DNA of 64,000 nt from Smallanthus sonchifolius. Taxonomy: Eukaryota > Streptophyta > Magnoliopsida > Asterales > Asteraceae. The notes beneath the pieces are model-generated. The model was not told the origin of the DNA. It did not search any database and saw nothing but the letters and a program-made list of their open reading frames with translations. Positions 8,483-18,267 of the stretch are shown here, piece by piece; the stretch's first letter is position 1; the number at the start of each line of letters is the position of its first letter. Both the position numbers and the translations under genes were made by a program. The DNA lies in NCBI GenBank assembly GCA_023525975.1, contig CM042018.1, positions 72,857,001-72,921,000 of the forward strand. The letters are read 5' to 3'.

Positions 8483-10931
8483 TTTGGCCACATACTATGC
8501 TATGTGCTTTTTCATGCCAATCCACCAGTATTCTGGTTTCAGATTTTTGTACATTTTATCACCACCGGGGTGCATTGTGTACTTGGACTTATGGGCTTCT
8601 TCGAGAATTTCTTCTCAGAGATTTCCATAGATTGGTACCCAAATTAGTTTATTCATCCTTAGGATGTCGTCATTTCCTTTGACGAGTTGTTCGATCATTC
8701 CTATCATTCCCTCGTGTTTGAGGTTTGCTTCTTTCAAAGCCGAATTATGTGCCTCTTTGATTTGAAAGATAACACTGACTTGTAGGTCAAGTAATAAGGC
8801 AGGTACTCGTTTTGGTCTCTCATGTTCTTTTCGACTTAGGGCGTCGGCTACGACATTACCCTTGCATTCATGATAGCATATCTCACAGTCAAAGTCGCTC
8901 AAGACTTCCATCCATCATCTTTGTCTCATGTTCAGTTCTTTCTGACTGAAGACATACTTTAGACTCTTGTGGTCCGTGAAGACCGTGAACTTGACTCCAT
9001 ATAGATATTGTCTCCATAATTTAAGTGCGAAGATTATGGCACCTAATTCCACGTCATGAGTCGTATAGTTCTTTTCATGAGTCTTAAGTTGTCGAGATGC
9101 ATAAGTGATGACTTTGCTTCCTTGCATCAATACACACCCTAGACCAGTGTGTGATGCATCACAGAAAACTACAAAACCCTCGTTGCCTTCGGGCAGTGAT
9201 AGAATTGGTAATTGGGTTAGTGTAGTCAATGGAACGGCGATCCTTGACAAGTACTTAATAGATCTTCGATAATATCCTGCTAAACCGAGGAAACTTCTCA
9301 CTTTGGTTGTCATTTTTGGGACTTCCCAATTGGATATAGCCTCAATCTTAGCTGGATTTACTTGAATTCCTTTCTCGTTTATAACGTGACCGTGAAATTG
9401 CACTTTTGACAACCAAAACTCACACTTCGAGAATTTGGCGTAGAGTTTCTCGTTTCTCAGCAGTTCAAGTATCCTCCTTAGATTGTTAGCATGATCGTCC
9501 TTACTCTTGGAGTAAATAAGTATATCGTCTATGAATACGCTTACGAATTTATCCAAGTAAGGTTTAAATATCCGATTCATCATGTCCATAAATGCCACAG
9601 GAGCATTTGTAAGTCTGAAAGGCGGGACCGTGAACTCAAAGTGACCGTATCTAGTTCTGAATGCAGTCTTAGATATGTCATCTTCTTGGACTTTTAATTG
9701 ATGATAGCCTGATCGCAGGTATATCTTGGAGAAGCATCTTGCTCCTTAGAGCTGATCAAACAGATCGTAGATTCTTGGAAGTGGATACAGGTTCTTGATA
9801 GTGACCTTGTTCAATTCTTGGTAAGATATGCACATCCTCATCAATCCGTCTATCTTCTTTACGAATAGTATCGGAGCTCCCCATGGCGGGGAACTTGGCT
9901 TTATAAACCCTTTCTCCAATAACTCATCGAGTTGCTTATTTAATTCTGCCATCTCGGTAGGAGCTAATCTGTATGGGGCTTTGGCTATCGGAGCCATGCT
10001 AGTACAAGATTTAGTTAAAACTCACCTCCCGATCTGGCGGTGTTCCAGGTAACTCTTCGGGGAAACATCAGGATATTCGGAGACGATTTGTACATCCTTC
10101 AGTTCCCACTCGGTATTGCAGGAGGTTACGGATTTGTACATGCTTTTATCATAGAGATCAAGCCAAAAGGGTTGGTTGATCCATCTTCTTTGATCATCAC
10201 TACTTCTCCTGAAGTTGTGTGTAGTTCAATGGCTTTTGAGTCACAAAGGATATGGGCTTTGTTAGTTGCTAACCAATCCATTCCAAGGACTATATCAAAG
10301 CCGTCCAATTCCATTGGCAAGAGTTGTACTGGTATGACGGTCGAGATAATGTGATGGAATAGTCATTCAGGGATTCGGAGACTTGGATCAGGTCTTCGTT
10401 CGCGGTTTCGACTTGGTAAGTTTTGTCTAGCTTAGCTAAGGGCTTATTAACTAGTTTACAAAACTTATGATCTATAAAACTTTGGGTTACCCCAGAGTAA
10501 AAAAGCACCTTAGCATAAGCGTTATTGACAAGAGAAGTACTGTATATGACATCAGCCATATTGGCAGTTTCTTTGGCGTTTAAGCGAAATGCTCTAGCAT
10601 TATTTTTAGTTTCGATGGCAGGCTTAGTACCTGAGCCACCAGCAACTTTTGGTTTTGGGCTTTCGTTCCTGTAGTGTCCGGTCTCGCCGTAGTTAAAGCA
10701 TGTGACTAGTTTCTTTCGTGGACACTGATCGTTGTGATAGCCCGTGCACTTGCATTCAGGGCATGTGGTAAGAAGTCGACATTTTCCCGAATGCCTTTTC
10801 TTACATGTTTTGCACTCGGGAAAGCTAGATCGTCTTTCCTTTGTATTAGGGCCTTGATTAGTCTTTTTGTAGTCTACCTTTTCTCGGCTAAAGGTTTCCT
10901 TCTTTTTATTTTCTTCCATGGTTCGGACCAT
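8483..10931 (-). pseudogene. Ty3-B Gag C-terminus and Pol (PR-RT-RH-partial IN)
   Basis: From 10931: knuckle region CPECKCTGYHNDQC and a second knuckle with lost cysteines (CFNYGETGHYRNES); protease VLFYSGVTQSF, where the catalytic Asp of D-S/T-G is Tyr (codon 10499-10497); RT pieces 9997-9746 and 9598-8915 with FIDDILIY intact; RNase H with VFTDHKSLKYVFSQKE; then a broken integrase zinc domain ending HKSKYTMHPGGDKMY..YWW..YVAK at 8483. There are at least five frame interruptions, between 10320 and 9997, near 9740, near 8912 and at two stops before 8483. Non-functional. The homologous proteins would mature Gag and make and insert DNA copies. Confidence 0.85.
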
Positions 10932-11836
10932 CCGTCCGTTAATTGAGCACCTAGATCCATGGCATCATCAATGGTTTTGGGCATTGAAAACTTTACTAAA
11001 TCGCGGATCTCACTGACCAATCCATAGACATATCTCTTTACGAGGTTTGATTCCGGAGTGGCCAGATGCGGAACTAGACGTGTATATTCTAGTAGCTTAG
11101 TCATGTAATCTTGGTGGTTTGATCCAACCATTCTCAAGTTTAGAAATTTCTGTTCTATTTTCTCTACTTCATTGATAGGACATAACTTTTTCTTGACTCG
11201 GTCTTTGAATGAGTTCCAACTCATCCTGTATGCTCTTTCCCTTCCTTTGGCAGATACTAGGGCATTCCACCATTCAAGAGCATAGTTTTTGAAGAGGTTA
11301 GAGGCATAGAGGACCTTGTCCTCTTCGGCACATTTACTTATGGCCAAGAGTAATTCTGTTTTCTCTATCCACCAGAGTGTAGCTACTCCGCCTTCCTTCC
11401 CAAGGAAGTCATATGGTTTACAAGCTTGGAAAGTCTTTTAAGAGCAACCCATGTGTTTGATCTTTTTGTGACGCGGTTTGTAACTGTCCGCTAAACTGAC
11501 ACTTGAGGAATAGTGTTCCTCGTTTCGGGTTCTCTTGGTTTTAGAACTTTGATGGGTATGAGTTTTCAAATGTTCCTTTCTCACAGAAATAGTGTGATTT
11601 GATTCGTTATGCTCAGGGTTATGAAGCGTGTACTCCTTTTCTTTTCCCTTGGTTCTGGCCTTGGCTCTAGTAGCCTGGGCCTTTTCAAATGCCTCTAGCA
11701 TTGTTGGGATTGCATCCTCAATTCCTATGTTTATCATTTTCTGCATTTCTGCAGCTTGAGCTTCTCTTTCTAATGCCTTGTCGGCTTGTTTCTTTTGTCC
11801 ATGCGTATTTGTGGATGGTCCAGTTTTTATCGACAT
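10874..11836 (-). pseudogene. Ty3-B Gag (N-terminal and core), one stop
   Basis: Starts at ATG 11836 (MSIKTGPSTNTHG). A charged N-terminal segment with a probable coiled coil (LEREAQAAEMQKMINIG) comes first. A TAA at 11440-11438 interrupts an otherwise continuous frame leading into the retrotransposon Gag core (ALEWWNALVSAKG, FLNLRMVGSNHQDY, LVPHLATPESNLVKRYVYGL). A frameshift near 10920 shifts reading to the knuckle region. The core matches the capsid-like domain of Ty3 Gag. The stop could be a single-base change in an old copy. Confidence 0.8.
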
Positions 11837-11963
11837 TCTAGACGAAAGACATAATATTTATTAGCATTTCAAGATATTTTTTATAAGGAAAATACAAGAT
11901 TTTTATTACTTCAAACTTCAAAATACAATACAGAACTTGAAAATAACATAGATAGGACATATA

Positions 11964-12495
11964 TTAACGAGCCATAACTCTAATCAATGCTTGTTGTAGA
12001 GCGGCGATTTTGGTGTCTTTTTCTGCTTCGATCTTTTCTAATTCAACTATGTGTGTTTGCATAGATGCGATCCTTTTTTCTACCGGGGCTTCTTCGTTAA
12101 TCAGGGGAGTATGGATTGGAGTAGGATTAGTGGAATGGTAAGTTCCATAGGGTCTGTTGGAATCATCCCTTTCCTCACCTTCCAATTTGTAGTGGTGTTC
12201 GTATAGAGTTTCAGGTAGATTTTCTTGATAGCTATAATTGTTTATGTAGGTTTGGTTATAACTTTTGAATGTTGGTGTGGCGTAGTGACTTACTAGGATT
12301 TCATAGAAATATTTGGACGTTTCTATTTCCCGTAGATTTTGAAAGGTTCCGCTAGTGTATTCCTAATTGGTTTCGGAATAGGATTCGGTCGAGTTTGTGT
12401 TTCGTTCGTTATTTCCAGGTGGTGCGTACTTACAAACGAAGCTAAGTCCTTTTCCCTTCCATTCTAGGAAAACGAAAGGAAAATAAATACTTTTA
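11964..12495 (-). pseudogene. Ty3-B leader frame Y: unrecognised protein with C-terminal coiled coil
   Basis: A continuous sense-strand frame from about 12495 to the TAG at 11964, with one internal stop near 12365. It reads from FVFLEWKGKGLSFVCKY through a Tyr/Asn-rich middle (YNQTYINNYSYQENLPETLY) and a 73-codon end containing VELEKIEAEKDTKIAALQQA, a probable coiled coil. No start codon is clear, so it may be an exon or a continuation of frame X. It lies between primer site and gag, where Tekay-type elements usually have no gene. I do not recognise a family. Confidence 0.45.
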
Positions 12496-12543
12496 TTACT
12501 AGGATAAAACAATTACAAGATTTTTATTCGGATTACAGGAAAA

Positions 12544-13638
12544 TTACATAAAAACGATAGTAGGATGCCTATTTCTTGTCCATGGTCTGGCATCCTTCAT
12601 CAAGCTTTTCCTTTGAAACCAAATTCTTTTAGCGAAGAACTTGTGCTCTTTGTCTTTTTGAACTAACTTATTTTTGGCTTTTGATAGATCCTTCTCGGTC
12701 TCTATCAATACCTCCCTAGTCAAGATAAGTTCTTTCTTGAATTGATCGGTTTCGCGAAGCGACCGATCGAAACACTCTATTGGAGATCCTGGTGTGGAGG
12801 CGGGATATCCAAATTCCGGCTGAGGGTCTCTTAGTCCTAAGACTATGTCGTTGTAGACATTATCGTAGGCGGTAGTGGGTTTATGTCTTAAGGTAGCTCA
12901 TGGACTATAGTCCTCAGGTATTGCGTTAGGATCGTCAAATGTGGCTTCAAATTCAACCATAGGATCGTATTCTTCCTTGATATAGGGATCCAAGAATTAT
13001 GGATCATTTCCATAGTCGTTGTACGATCCAGAACTTTCAGAGTAAGCTCCTTGGTTCAATGAACTTGTGTTGGCGTAATTTCTGTCGGTGTCCGAATTAT
13101 TACTCATGTGTGGACCCGATACAATTGGGTAGTTGAGATAATCAGCAAACGATTCATAACTAGTTGATTGCGGTGAATAGGGTTCCGCTGGAGTTAGAGG
13201 AAGGAATCCTTAGGATTCAGAGCTTTCATAATTTTCCCTATTTTCATATATCTCATCCAGACTAGCTTCCGTGATGGAAAAATTTTTAACAGGTTCCCTT
13301 ACCCTCATTCGGGGCTTGGTGACCTTCTTGCTAGACTCTGCCTCGAATTGATTTGTGGGAGGAGGAAACATCGGCGGTGGGGGATTTTGAGGAGGAGGAT
13401 AGATTGGTGGAGGATGTACTGGGTAATGTGGTGGTGTGCACCTCTAGTTACTAAAGTCAGAGCCACCCATTTGGCTTAGGTGGTCCGATTCATATTCCTC
13501 CTTTATTGGTGCCTTCGGCAGAGCGTGATACCATGAGAGCTCTCCTACTTCCATGGGTGCGTATGGATTAGCTATAGGTTCTTGTTTAATAGTAACATTA
13601 GGGTTATAGTAAATATGGTATCCTTGTCCTCCTTACAT
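12544..13638 (-). pseudogene. Ty3-B leader frame X: unrecognised Pro-rich protein, five stops
   Basis: One frame runs 364 codons from ATG 13638-13636 to TAA 12546-12544 without a frameshift, interrupted only by five stops (TAA right after the ATG, TAG near 13446, TAA near 13210, TAA near 12998, TGA near 12900). An acidic/aromatic N-terminus (WYHALPKAPIKEEYESDH) is followed by a proline run (PPIYPPPQNPPPPMFPPP), a basic stretch (KKVTKPRMRVREPVKNF), a Ser/Tyr/Asn-rich acidic middle (two IKEEY motifs), and a Lys/Glu-rich probable coiled coil (FKKELILTREVLIETEKDL). The steady amino-acid character across more than 1 kb argues for a once-coding frame. No family recognised. Confidence 0.5.
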
Positions 13639-13771
13639 AGTACTACCTACATGTTTAACACCATTTAGCTTAATTGCAAGTGTCTACCTACTTTCGCTAG
13701 TAGGTATGTTTCCGCTTAAACTGGTTGGAGCTTAGATACTAACTTTAAGTGTCTAATTCGATAAAACCTCA

Positions 13772-13783
13772 GGCTCTGATACC
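13772..13783 (-). other. Primer binding site, initiator tRNA-Met type (Ty3-B)
   Basis: The minus strand reads TGGTATCAGAGC five bases from the LTR edge at 13789. This fixes the element's orientation and the inner LTR boundary. Confidence 0.92.
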
Positions 13784-15054
13784 AACCAATGTCACACCAG
13801 CCGCGAGCACCCCCGGGACGTTACCGGGCTACGACGCCAGTTGGCACTTTCAGTACCTACTTTGATTTCAGAGTTTGTTTTTGTGCAGCGGAATAACGTT
13901 TGAAAATGGATCGTTTCATCTCAACCTTAAAGGTTGGTTTTGTAAATCTCAAAATCTCGTCGTGTAGACAAAAGATTATCTTTATTTAAATAACAGGGTA
14001 TGAAAACCGATCGTTTGTACCTTTGATTTCAAATCAAAACTCTGACGCAAAGTCAGTAGGATTACAAGGAGGTAATCTGCCTAAGGAAAATCTAGTCCTT
14101 CGGTCACATTAACCTTGTTTACTCTTCAAGGTCTTTCTATTCAATGCACGACCTGTAATAACATATATTCGGGTTGCACCTAGTCTAGATGTGTGGCCTG
14201 ACCTGGCTGTGCAACAAAACTATCATCGAGACTTAGACCGTAGCCGGTCCCGGTATGATGAGGTCATTTCATTCTTTTCCTGAAAACATTTGAAAATGAA
14301 CGCCAGCTACATGTTGGTGAATACTTTATGACCTCAAATCATTTTCATAAACATGGCAAAATAGTTTAATTAAACAGTTAAACATTTCATCATCGGCGGA
14401 TTCTAGCGATTAAATCACTTTCTTCCATTTCATCCATTGGTATACATCGGATAACTACTCGGGGGCTACATGGCCTAACCGACACTCTTGCATTTTACGC
14501 AATCACCCGACATACTGGATCCGAAGCGAATATAAATATTTGATCAAACTTTACGTACACTTCTTGGGTATCAACATCCCCAGGGGTTGAACCCCTAATT
14601 CTAGGATTAGTATGAGTAAAATATTTAATTATCGTGTTTGCCATTTTCGTAAACGTAAATCATTTGATATTTTGAGTGAAGGTGCCTATAGCACAAACAC
14701 GTCTTATAAATCCTTTTCACAGACTCGCTTTCACCATGTGAACGAGTATTTATGATATAGACGAGTAATCACCTTGATCGGAAGTTTGAACGGTTGAAAG
14801 ATAATAACTTAGAGCTAAGAGGCTCTAATAATCAACTCTTAAAGCTTTAGTAATTCAACTAGCACCTCTATACCTTCCTCTGGTTTCTTTGTCTCTTAAA
14901 CGCTTAACTTCGGAAAATAAACGAACGTTGGTGAAACCAGGAGGAGCGGCTCGGTATTCGGGACGACTGGAGGGCTCGGGAAAGGCTCGGGAGCAGAGGA
15001 GATTAGAGAGAGAGCTTGAGAGTTGGTGTGAGAAATGAAGAGAAATTGCTCCTC

Positions 15055-15062
15055 TTTTTATA
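15055..15062 (-). promoter_or_regulatory. TATA box of the Ty3-B LTR
   Basis: The minus strand reads CCTATAAAAAGAGG. It points toward gag and lies about 280 bases inside the LTR, next to a CT/GA-rich leader stretch. Confidence 0.55.
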
Positions 15063-15122
15063 GGCCTGACTTGGCTCAGGTTCGAACCGCTATCCAGGTC
15101 TGTGGCCATCCAAAGTCCATTC

Positions 15123-15235
15123 GTAGCGGACTGTTGGCCAAGCAGCTAGCAGTCTGCCACCCCTTGATCGGCAAAATTCCTTGACTCCGTAGCGGACGGT
15201 TAACTAATAGTTAGCGGTCCGCTATCCTCTATGAG
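15123..15235. repeat. TAGCGGAC / GTCCGCTA inverted repeats in the Ty3-B LTR
   Basis: GTAGCGGAC occurs at about 15123 and 15188, and its complement GTCCGCTA closes the array near 15226, with AGTTAGCGG between. The second pair can fold as TAGCGGAC..GTCCGCTA around a TTAACTAATAGTTA centre that is itself palindromic. It sits just upstream of the TATA box. Confidence 0.6.
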
Positions 15236-15619
15236 TTAAAATTCTTATTTCAAATTTCTAACTCTCGGGTTTCCGATAATTCTTGTTATCTTAAGAAAGT
15301 TCTGGGCAGAAATTGAGTTTGGAATTTTGGCAGGTATCATACAACTCCTTGTTCTGGAATAGCTCCCACTTGCTTCAAGATCTCCATCTTCTCATCTGGG
15401 TTGTCTAGGTTTCTTGATCTTTAATCTTCCTCTTGTCTTGTCTTGATTAGGTTACAATATAAATTACAATAAAATTAAAAAACCCTAATCTATTACAACC
15501 GACTTCCAAACCTGTCATAGAAATACAAGACAAAAATAAAAACCAAACACAACCATCGGTCTAGGCTTGATCCATAAACAACAACACAAATATAACGACT
15601 TTTCTAAGAGGGTTACTGC

Positions 15620-16351
15620 GACTTTACAATCACTACTACTTACTTTTCTGAGAAGCTAGAAGCTAAACAATCAAAGGAGTCAGAAGAACGAAACTCTAAA
15701 GAAGAATTGGTGGGAATACTAAATATGGAAGCACATGAAAGATGTATGGAGCAGTCTGGAGTTCCTGTCACTTCAGAGACAACATCATATGAAGAACCAG
15801 ATTATGAGACCAACATCCAGGAGGAAATTATACAGGAGGAAGTATTCACTAACAAACAAATAACAATGGTGTGACCTCTTCCTTACAACAGTGATAACTG
15901 GCCTGTCACCAAGCATATCTGTGAATCATTCCATGAATCACATATGCCACAGGATAGGGCACATCACTCTAAGGACCACTTCTCATAGAGGAAGCAACGT
16001 TCATCCAACGAAAATTACGTGACAAAATTATCATACCAGGGTGACCCTCTCCTTCACTACATGGGTTTCATGAAGTTTGGTCTCGGCAAATTCAAGTGGT
16101 GGTGGCGTGATTTAATTACACTGTTTTCTTTAGATGCTCTTCTATAGAGCATTCTAAATTTGGCAGCTAGTCGAGGATGGACTCCACTAATTCCTGGATC
16201 TGCTTATCATCATATTGTGCGCATGGTTATCAAATGTGTCGGACGAACCTCTCCATATTACAAGCCACCCATTTGACTGATTATTCCACCACCAACACTA
16301 AATTGGAAACTCACAAAGCATGTACGGGTTTGGCCAACGACCCTTAAATAA
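15620..16351 (+). pseudogene. Decayed ~240-codon frame in the Athila-like remnant
   Basis: Read in one frame from about 15620 to TAA 16349-16351. It gives a Glu/Lys-rich N-terminal part (SEKLEAKQSKESEERNSKEE, EEPDYETNIQEEIIQEE), then MGFMKFGLGKFKWWWRDLIT and LNLAASRGWTPLIPGSAYHH. Four in-frame stops (two TGA, two TAG) interrupt it without frameshifts. The position, upstream of the Athila-like signature, would fit a post-pol or envelope-like reading frame, but I do not recognise the protein. Confidence 0.4.
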
Positions 16352-16812
16352 ATGTGGTGCTTCCGGGTGGCAACCCGATGATCATGAATAAATTGAGAAG
16401 TTGGTGCATATGGCAGAAATCATGGACCTCAGGTTTGGTTTTCCAAGTGTAAGTTTCTCATACTTCAGCCCCCAGGTATGCATTCTCGATACTAGGACCT
16501 TAGTAGCTTAACTACTACCTTTTATTTTCCATTTATGTTTTTATGCTTTGTTTGTCTGTTAAATAGCATAGAATCACCAAGTAGTTTCTCTACTTCTTTG
16601 AGGAGTTACACTCCACCTCTACATGCTGGAAGTTGGAAAACACATCAAATTTCTGAGAAATTCAATGAAGTCTTTGAAGCAAAGTGTTGACAACAACAAT
16701 AAGTTTTGGCCATAGGTTATACACCGAATTGACCGGGGAGTACCGGTTTCTTTTCCCTTAAAACATCAAGCATTTAAATTCCTACATAGCATTCCATTAC
16801 ATGCAAAATTTG

Positions 16813-16852
16813 TACATTGAGGGCAATGCGCAGTTTTAAGTGTGGGGTGGGG
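16813..16852 (+). other. Conserved Athila-type 3' block (polypurine-like)
   Basis: TACATTGAGGGCAATG, then a GTGTGGGGTGGGG purine-rich run. In Athila-like elements a block of this kind lies between the last reading frame and the 3' LTR. The GGGG run could have served as the plus-strand primer tract. Confidence 0.4.
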
Positions 16853-17323
16853 AATTAGAGATTCAGGACAAGCTTGTAACCTCAAAGCAGAAAAACTAAA
16901 CTCACGATTTTCTACCCATTTGACTAAAACCTTACTAAAAACTTACTTTTCTTAAAACCCTAAAAAATTTTAAAATTTTTTTAAACCCTAATCTCTTCGA
17001 GTTCGCGCTTAATTAAATAAAATCAAGACATGGCAAGTAGAAACAAATGGATATTATGCATAACAAACCACTAAACCTAATCCCATCTGTTTTCATGTGA
17101 GAATAATCTGAGACTTTTCACGAGCATTATTATCATTATTTTTCGCACTCTCTTTCGTTTGGTATATTGAGTGTGTTGAAGCACTTTCCTGTGACAAACA
17201 CTCTGGATAGATAGAGTCTTAGTCTTAGGTTGTTTGTCTTTGTATGTAAGAGCCTTTATGTATTAGTTTATCGAGTTGTATTTACTTTTACTTATTGAAT
17301 GTTGCAAAATTCTCTAAGTGTTT

Positions 17324-17443
17324 TGCGCACTTGTAAGTGCACAGGAGAAAGCTCCTGCGTACTTGGCAAGTACGCAAGAGTAACTTTGCGTACTTGCTAA
17401 GTACGCCAGAGCATTTTGCCCTACGCACTTGCTAAGTGCTCAG
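17324..17443. repeat. GCGYACTT..AAGTRCGC palindrome array in the Ty1-S 5' LTR
   Basis: Four imperfect palindromes spaced about 30-35 bp, for example GCGTACTTGGCAAGTACGC and GCGTACTTGCTAAGTACGC, immediately upstream of the TATA box. Further motifs occur at 18011-18237, 26053-26190, 26739-26828 and in the 3' LTR at 30375-30494. Confidence 0.9.
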
Positions 17444-17456
17444 GCATCAGGTCCTG

Positions 17457-17464
17457 TATAAATA
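17457..17464 (+). promoter_or_regulatory. TATA box of the Ty1-S 5' LTR
   Basis: TATAAATA in CCTGTATAAATAGG, just downstream of the palindrome array. It is conserved in the 3' LTR (30508-30515), and the solo LTR has TATAAATA at 51720-51727. Confidence 0.75.
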
Positions 17465-17701
17465 GGATAGGTTGACAGAAGTTAAGTACGCAGACATAGA
17501 TGCAAATACGCAGATTGTAATCTCAGTGTTTTTCTATGTAACCGTCAAGTGTTTATAATACAAAGAATGTTTAAAGTGTTTTCTCTTGTCGGTTTACTTT
17601 GTTTAGCTAGACTCTCCGCCTAGTCACGGGCATTCCGCACCCGGTCCGGCTAGTAGACCCACTTGCATGTGATGATCCGCCACACCCGAGGGACCTATAA
17701 G

Positions 17702-17713
17702 TGGTATCAGAGC
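17702..17713 (+). other. Primer binding site, initiator tRNA-Met type (Ty1-S)
   Basis: TGGTATCAGAGC begins two bases after the 5' LTR end at 17699. It confirms plus-strand orientation. Confidence 0.93.
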
Positions 17714-18010
17714 ATTTGCTCCTGATTTCGAGTGTTGTGAGTGAGTTTGGAGAGTTTTTACAAGCAAAAAGAGGTATTTTTGTTGATTTTTGTGATAAAA
17801 TAGGGGTAGCTCTTGAGCACTATTTTAGAAACAAAAATCACTCAAAAACTTATTTTTGTTGTGTATTTGAGTGTTTTGAGCATCAAAGGTTGGTTAGAAA
17901 CAATTTTCTGACCCTTTGGCTCATTTGCATTGATCATTAGATGAATTTTTACCATCTCCGGCGAGTTTCAGGTGACCGGAAAAGTTTGGTGAAAGTTGCT
18001 GAAAAGGTGT

Positions 18011-18237
18011 TGTGCGTACTTACCCTTTCTGGCAAAAAGTACATTTTTGTGCGTACTTACTAAATACGCAAGACTTATCTCCTGCGTACTTATAAGTGCG
18101 CAAGACTGAACTTGTGCGAACTTAAGTTATATCATGCGTACTTACTTTTAATCCTGCATACTTATAAGTACGCACGAGGAAATCTAAATACGCAAGACCA
18201 TTTCTTAAGTGCGCAGGGCCAAAATTAAGTGCGCAAC
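18011..18237. repeat. Palindrome half-sites in the Ty1-S leader
   Basis: Seven or more copies of TGCGTACTT, AAGTGCGCA and related half-sites lie between the primer site and gag (for example GCGTACTTATAAGTGCGC near 18083). They are looser than those in the LTR. The rest of the leader 17714-18267 shows no gene I can support. Confidence 0.75.
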
Positions 18238-18267
18238 TGTGTCTGATTTTTTCTTAAATTTGACTAA

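Larger units (their letters stand above)
8483..15343 (-). mobile_element. Ty3-B: Ty3/gypsy element, 3' end lost
   Basis: Reads leftwards: 5' LTR (13789-15343), primer site, two extra decayed reading frames (13638-11964), gag (11836-10874), protease, reverse transcriptase, RNase H, and the zinc-binding start of integrase, cut at 8483. The RT block PYRLAPTEMAELNKQLDELL and the PLPRIYDLFDQL block fit the chromovirus/Tekay side of Ty3 rather than the Ogre/Tat side. No 3' LTR is in the window, so no target duplication can be checked. The many stops and frameshifts mark it as old. Confidence 0.88.
13789..15343 (-). repeat. Ty3-B 5' LTR
   Basis: The inner edge TGTCACACCAG at 13789 is secure because the primer site abuts it. 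The outer edge is set at the CA of TATCATACA (15343) by the TG..CA rule and is less certain. About 1555 bp. Contains a minus-strand TATA box at 15062-15055 and, on its upstream side, TAGCGGAC/GTCCGCTA inverted repeats (15123-15235). Confidence 0.75.
15344..17173 (+). mobile_element. Athila-like retrotransposon 3' remnant
   Basis: Old sequence with a decayed frame (15620-16351) and, at 16813-16852, the block ACATTGAGGGCAATG followed by AAGTGTGGGGTGGGG, a signature I associate with the 3' end of plant Athila-type elements. It is interrupted at 17173 by Ty1-S and resumes after the GAGTG duplication at 30756, where TTTCTCGATCGAA continues the same AT-rich tail. No LTR or primer site of its own is recognised. 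The 15344-15619 stretch may belong to something else. The family call rests on the short signature only. Confidence 0.45.
17174..17699 (+). repeat. Ty1-S 5' LTR
   Basis: Begins TGTTGAAGCAC and ends GGGACCTATA, where the usual CA has become TA (compare CTACA in the 3' LTR). 526 bp. It lacks 16 bases near 17230 that the 3' LTR keeps. The palindrome array (17324-17443) lies directly upstream of TATAAATA at 17457-17464. Confidence 0.95.

Noticed and set aside
14855..15109. 84-codon minus-strand frame in the Ty3-B LTR
   Set aside because: It overlaps the TATA box and leader of the LTR and has no recognisable domain.
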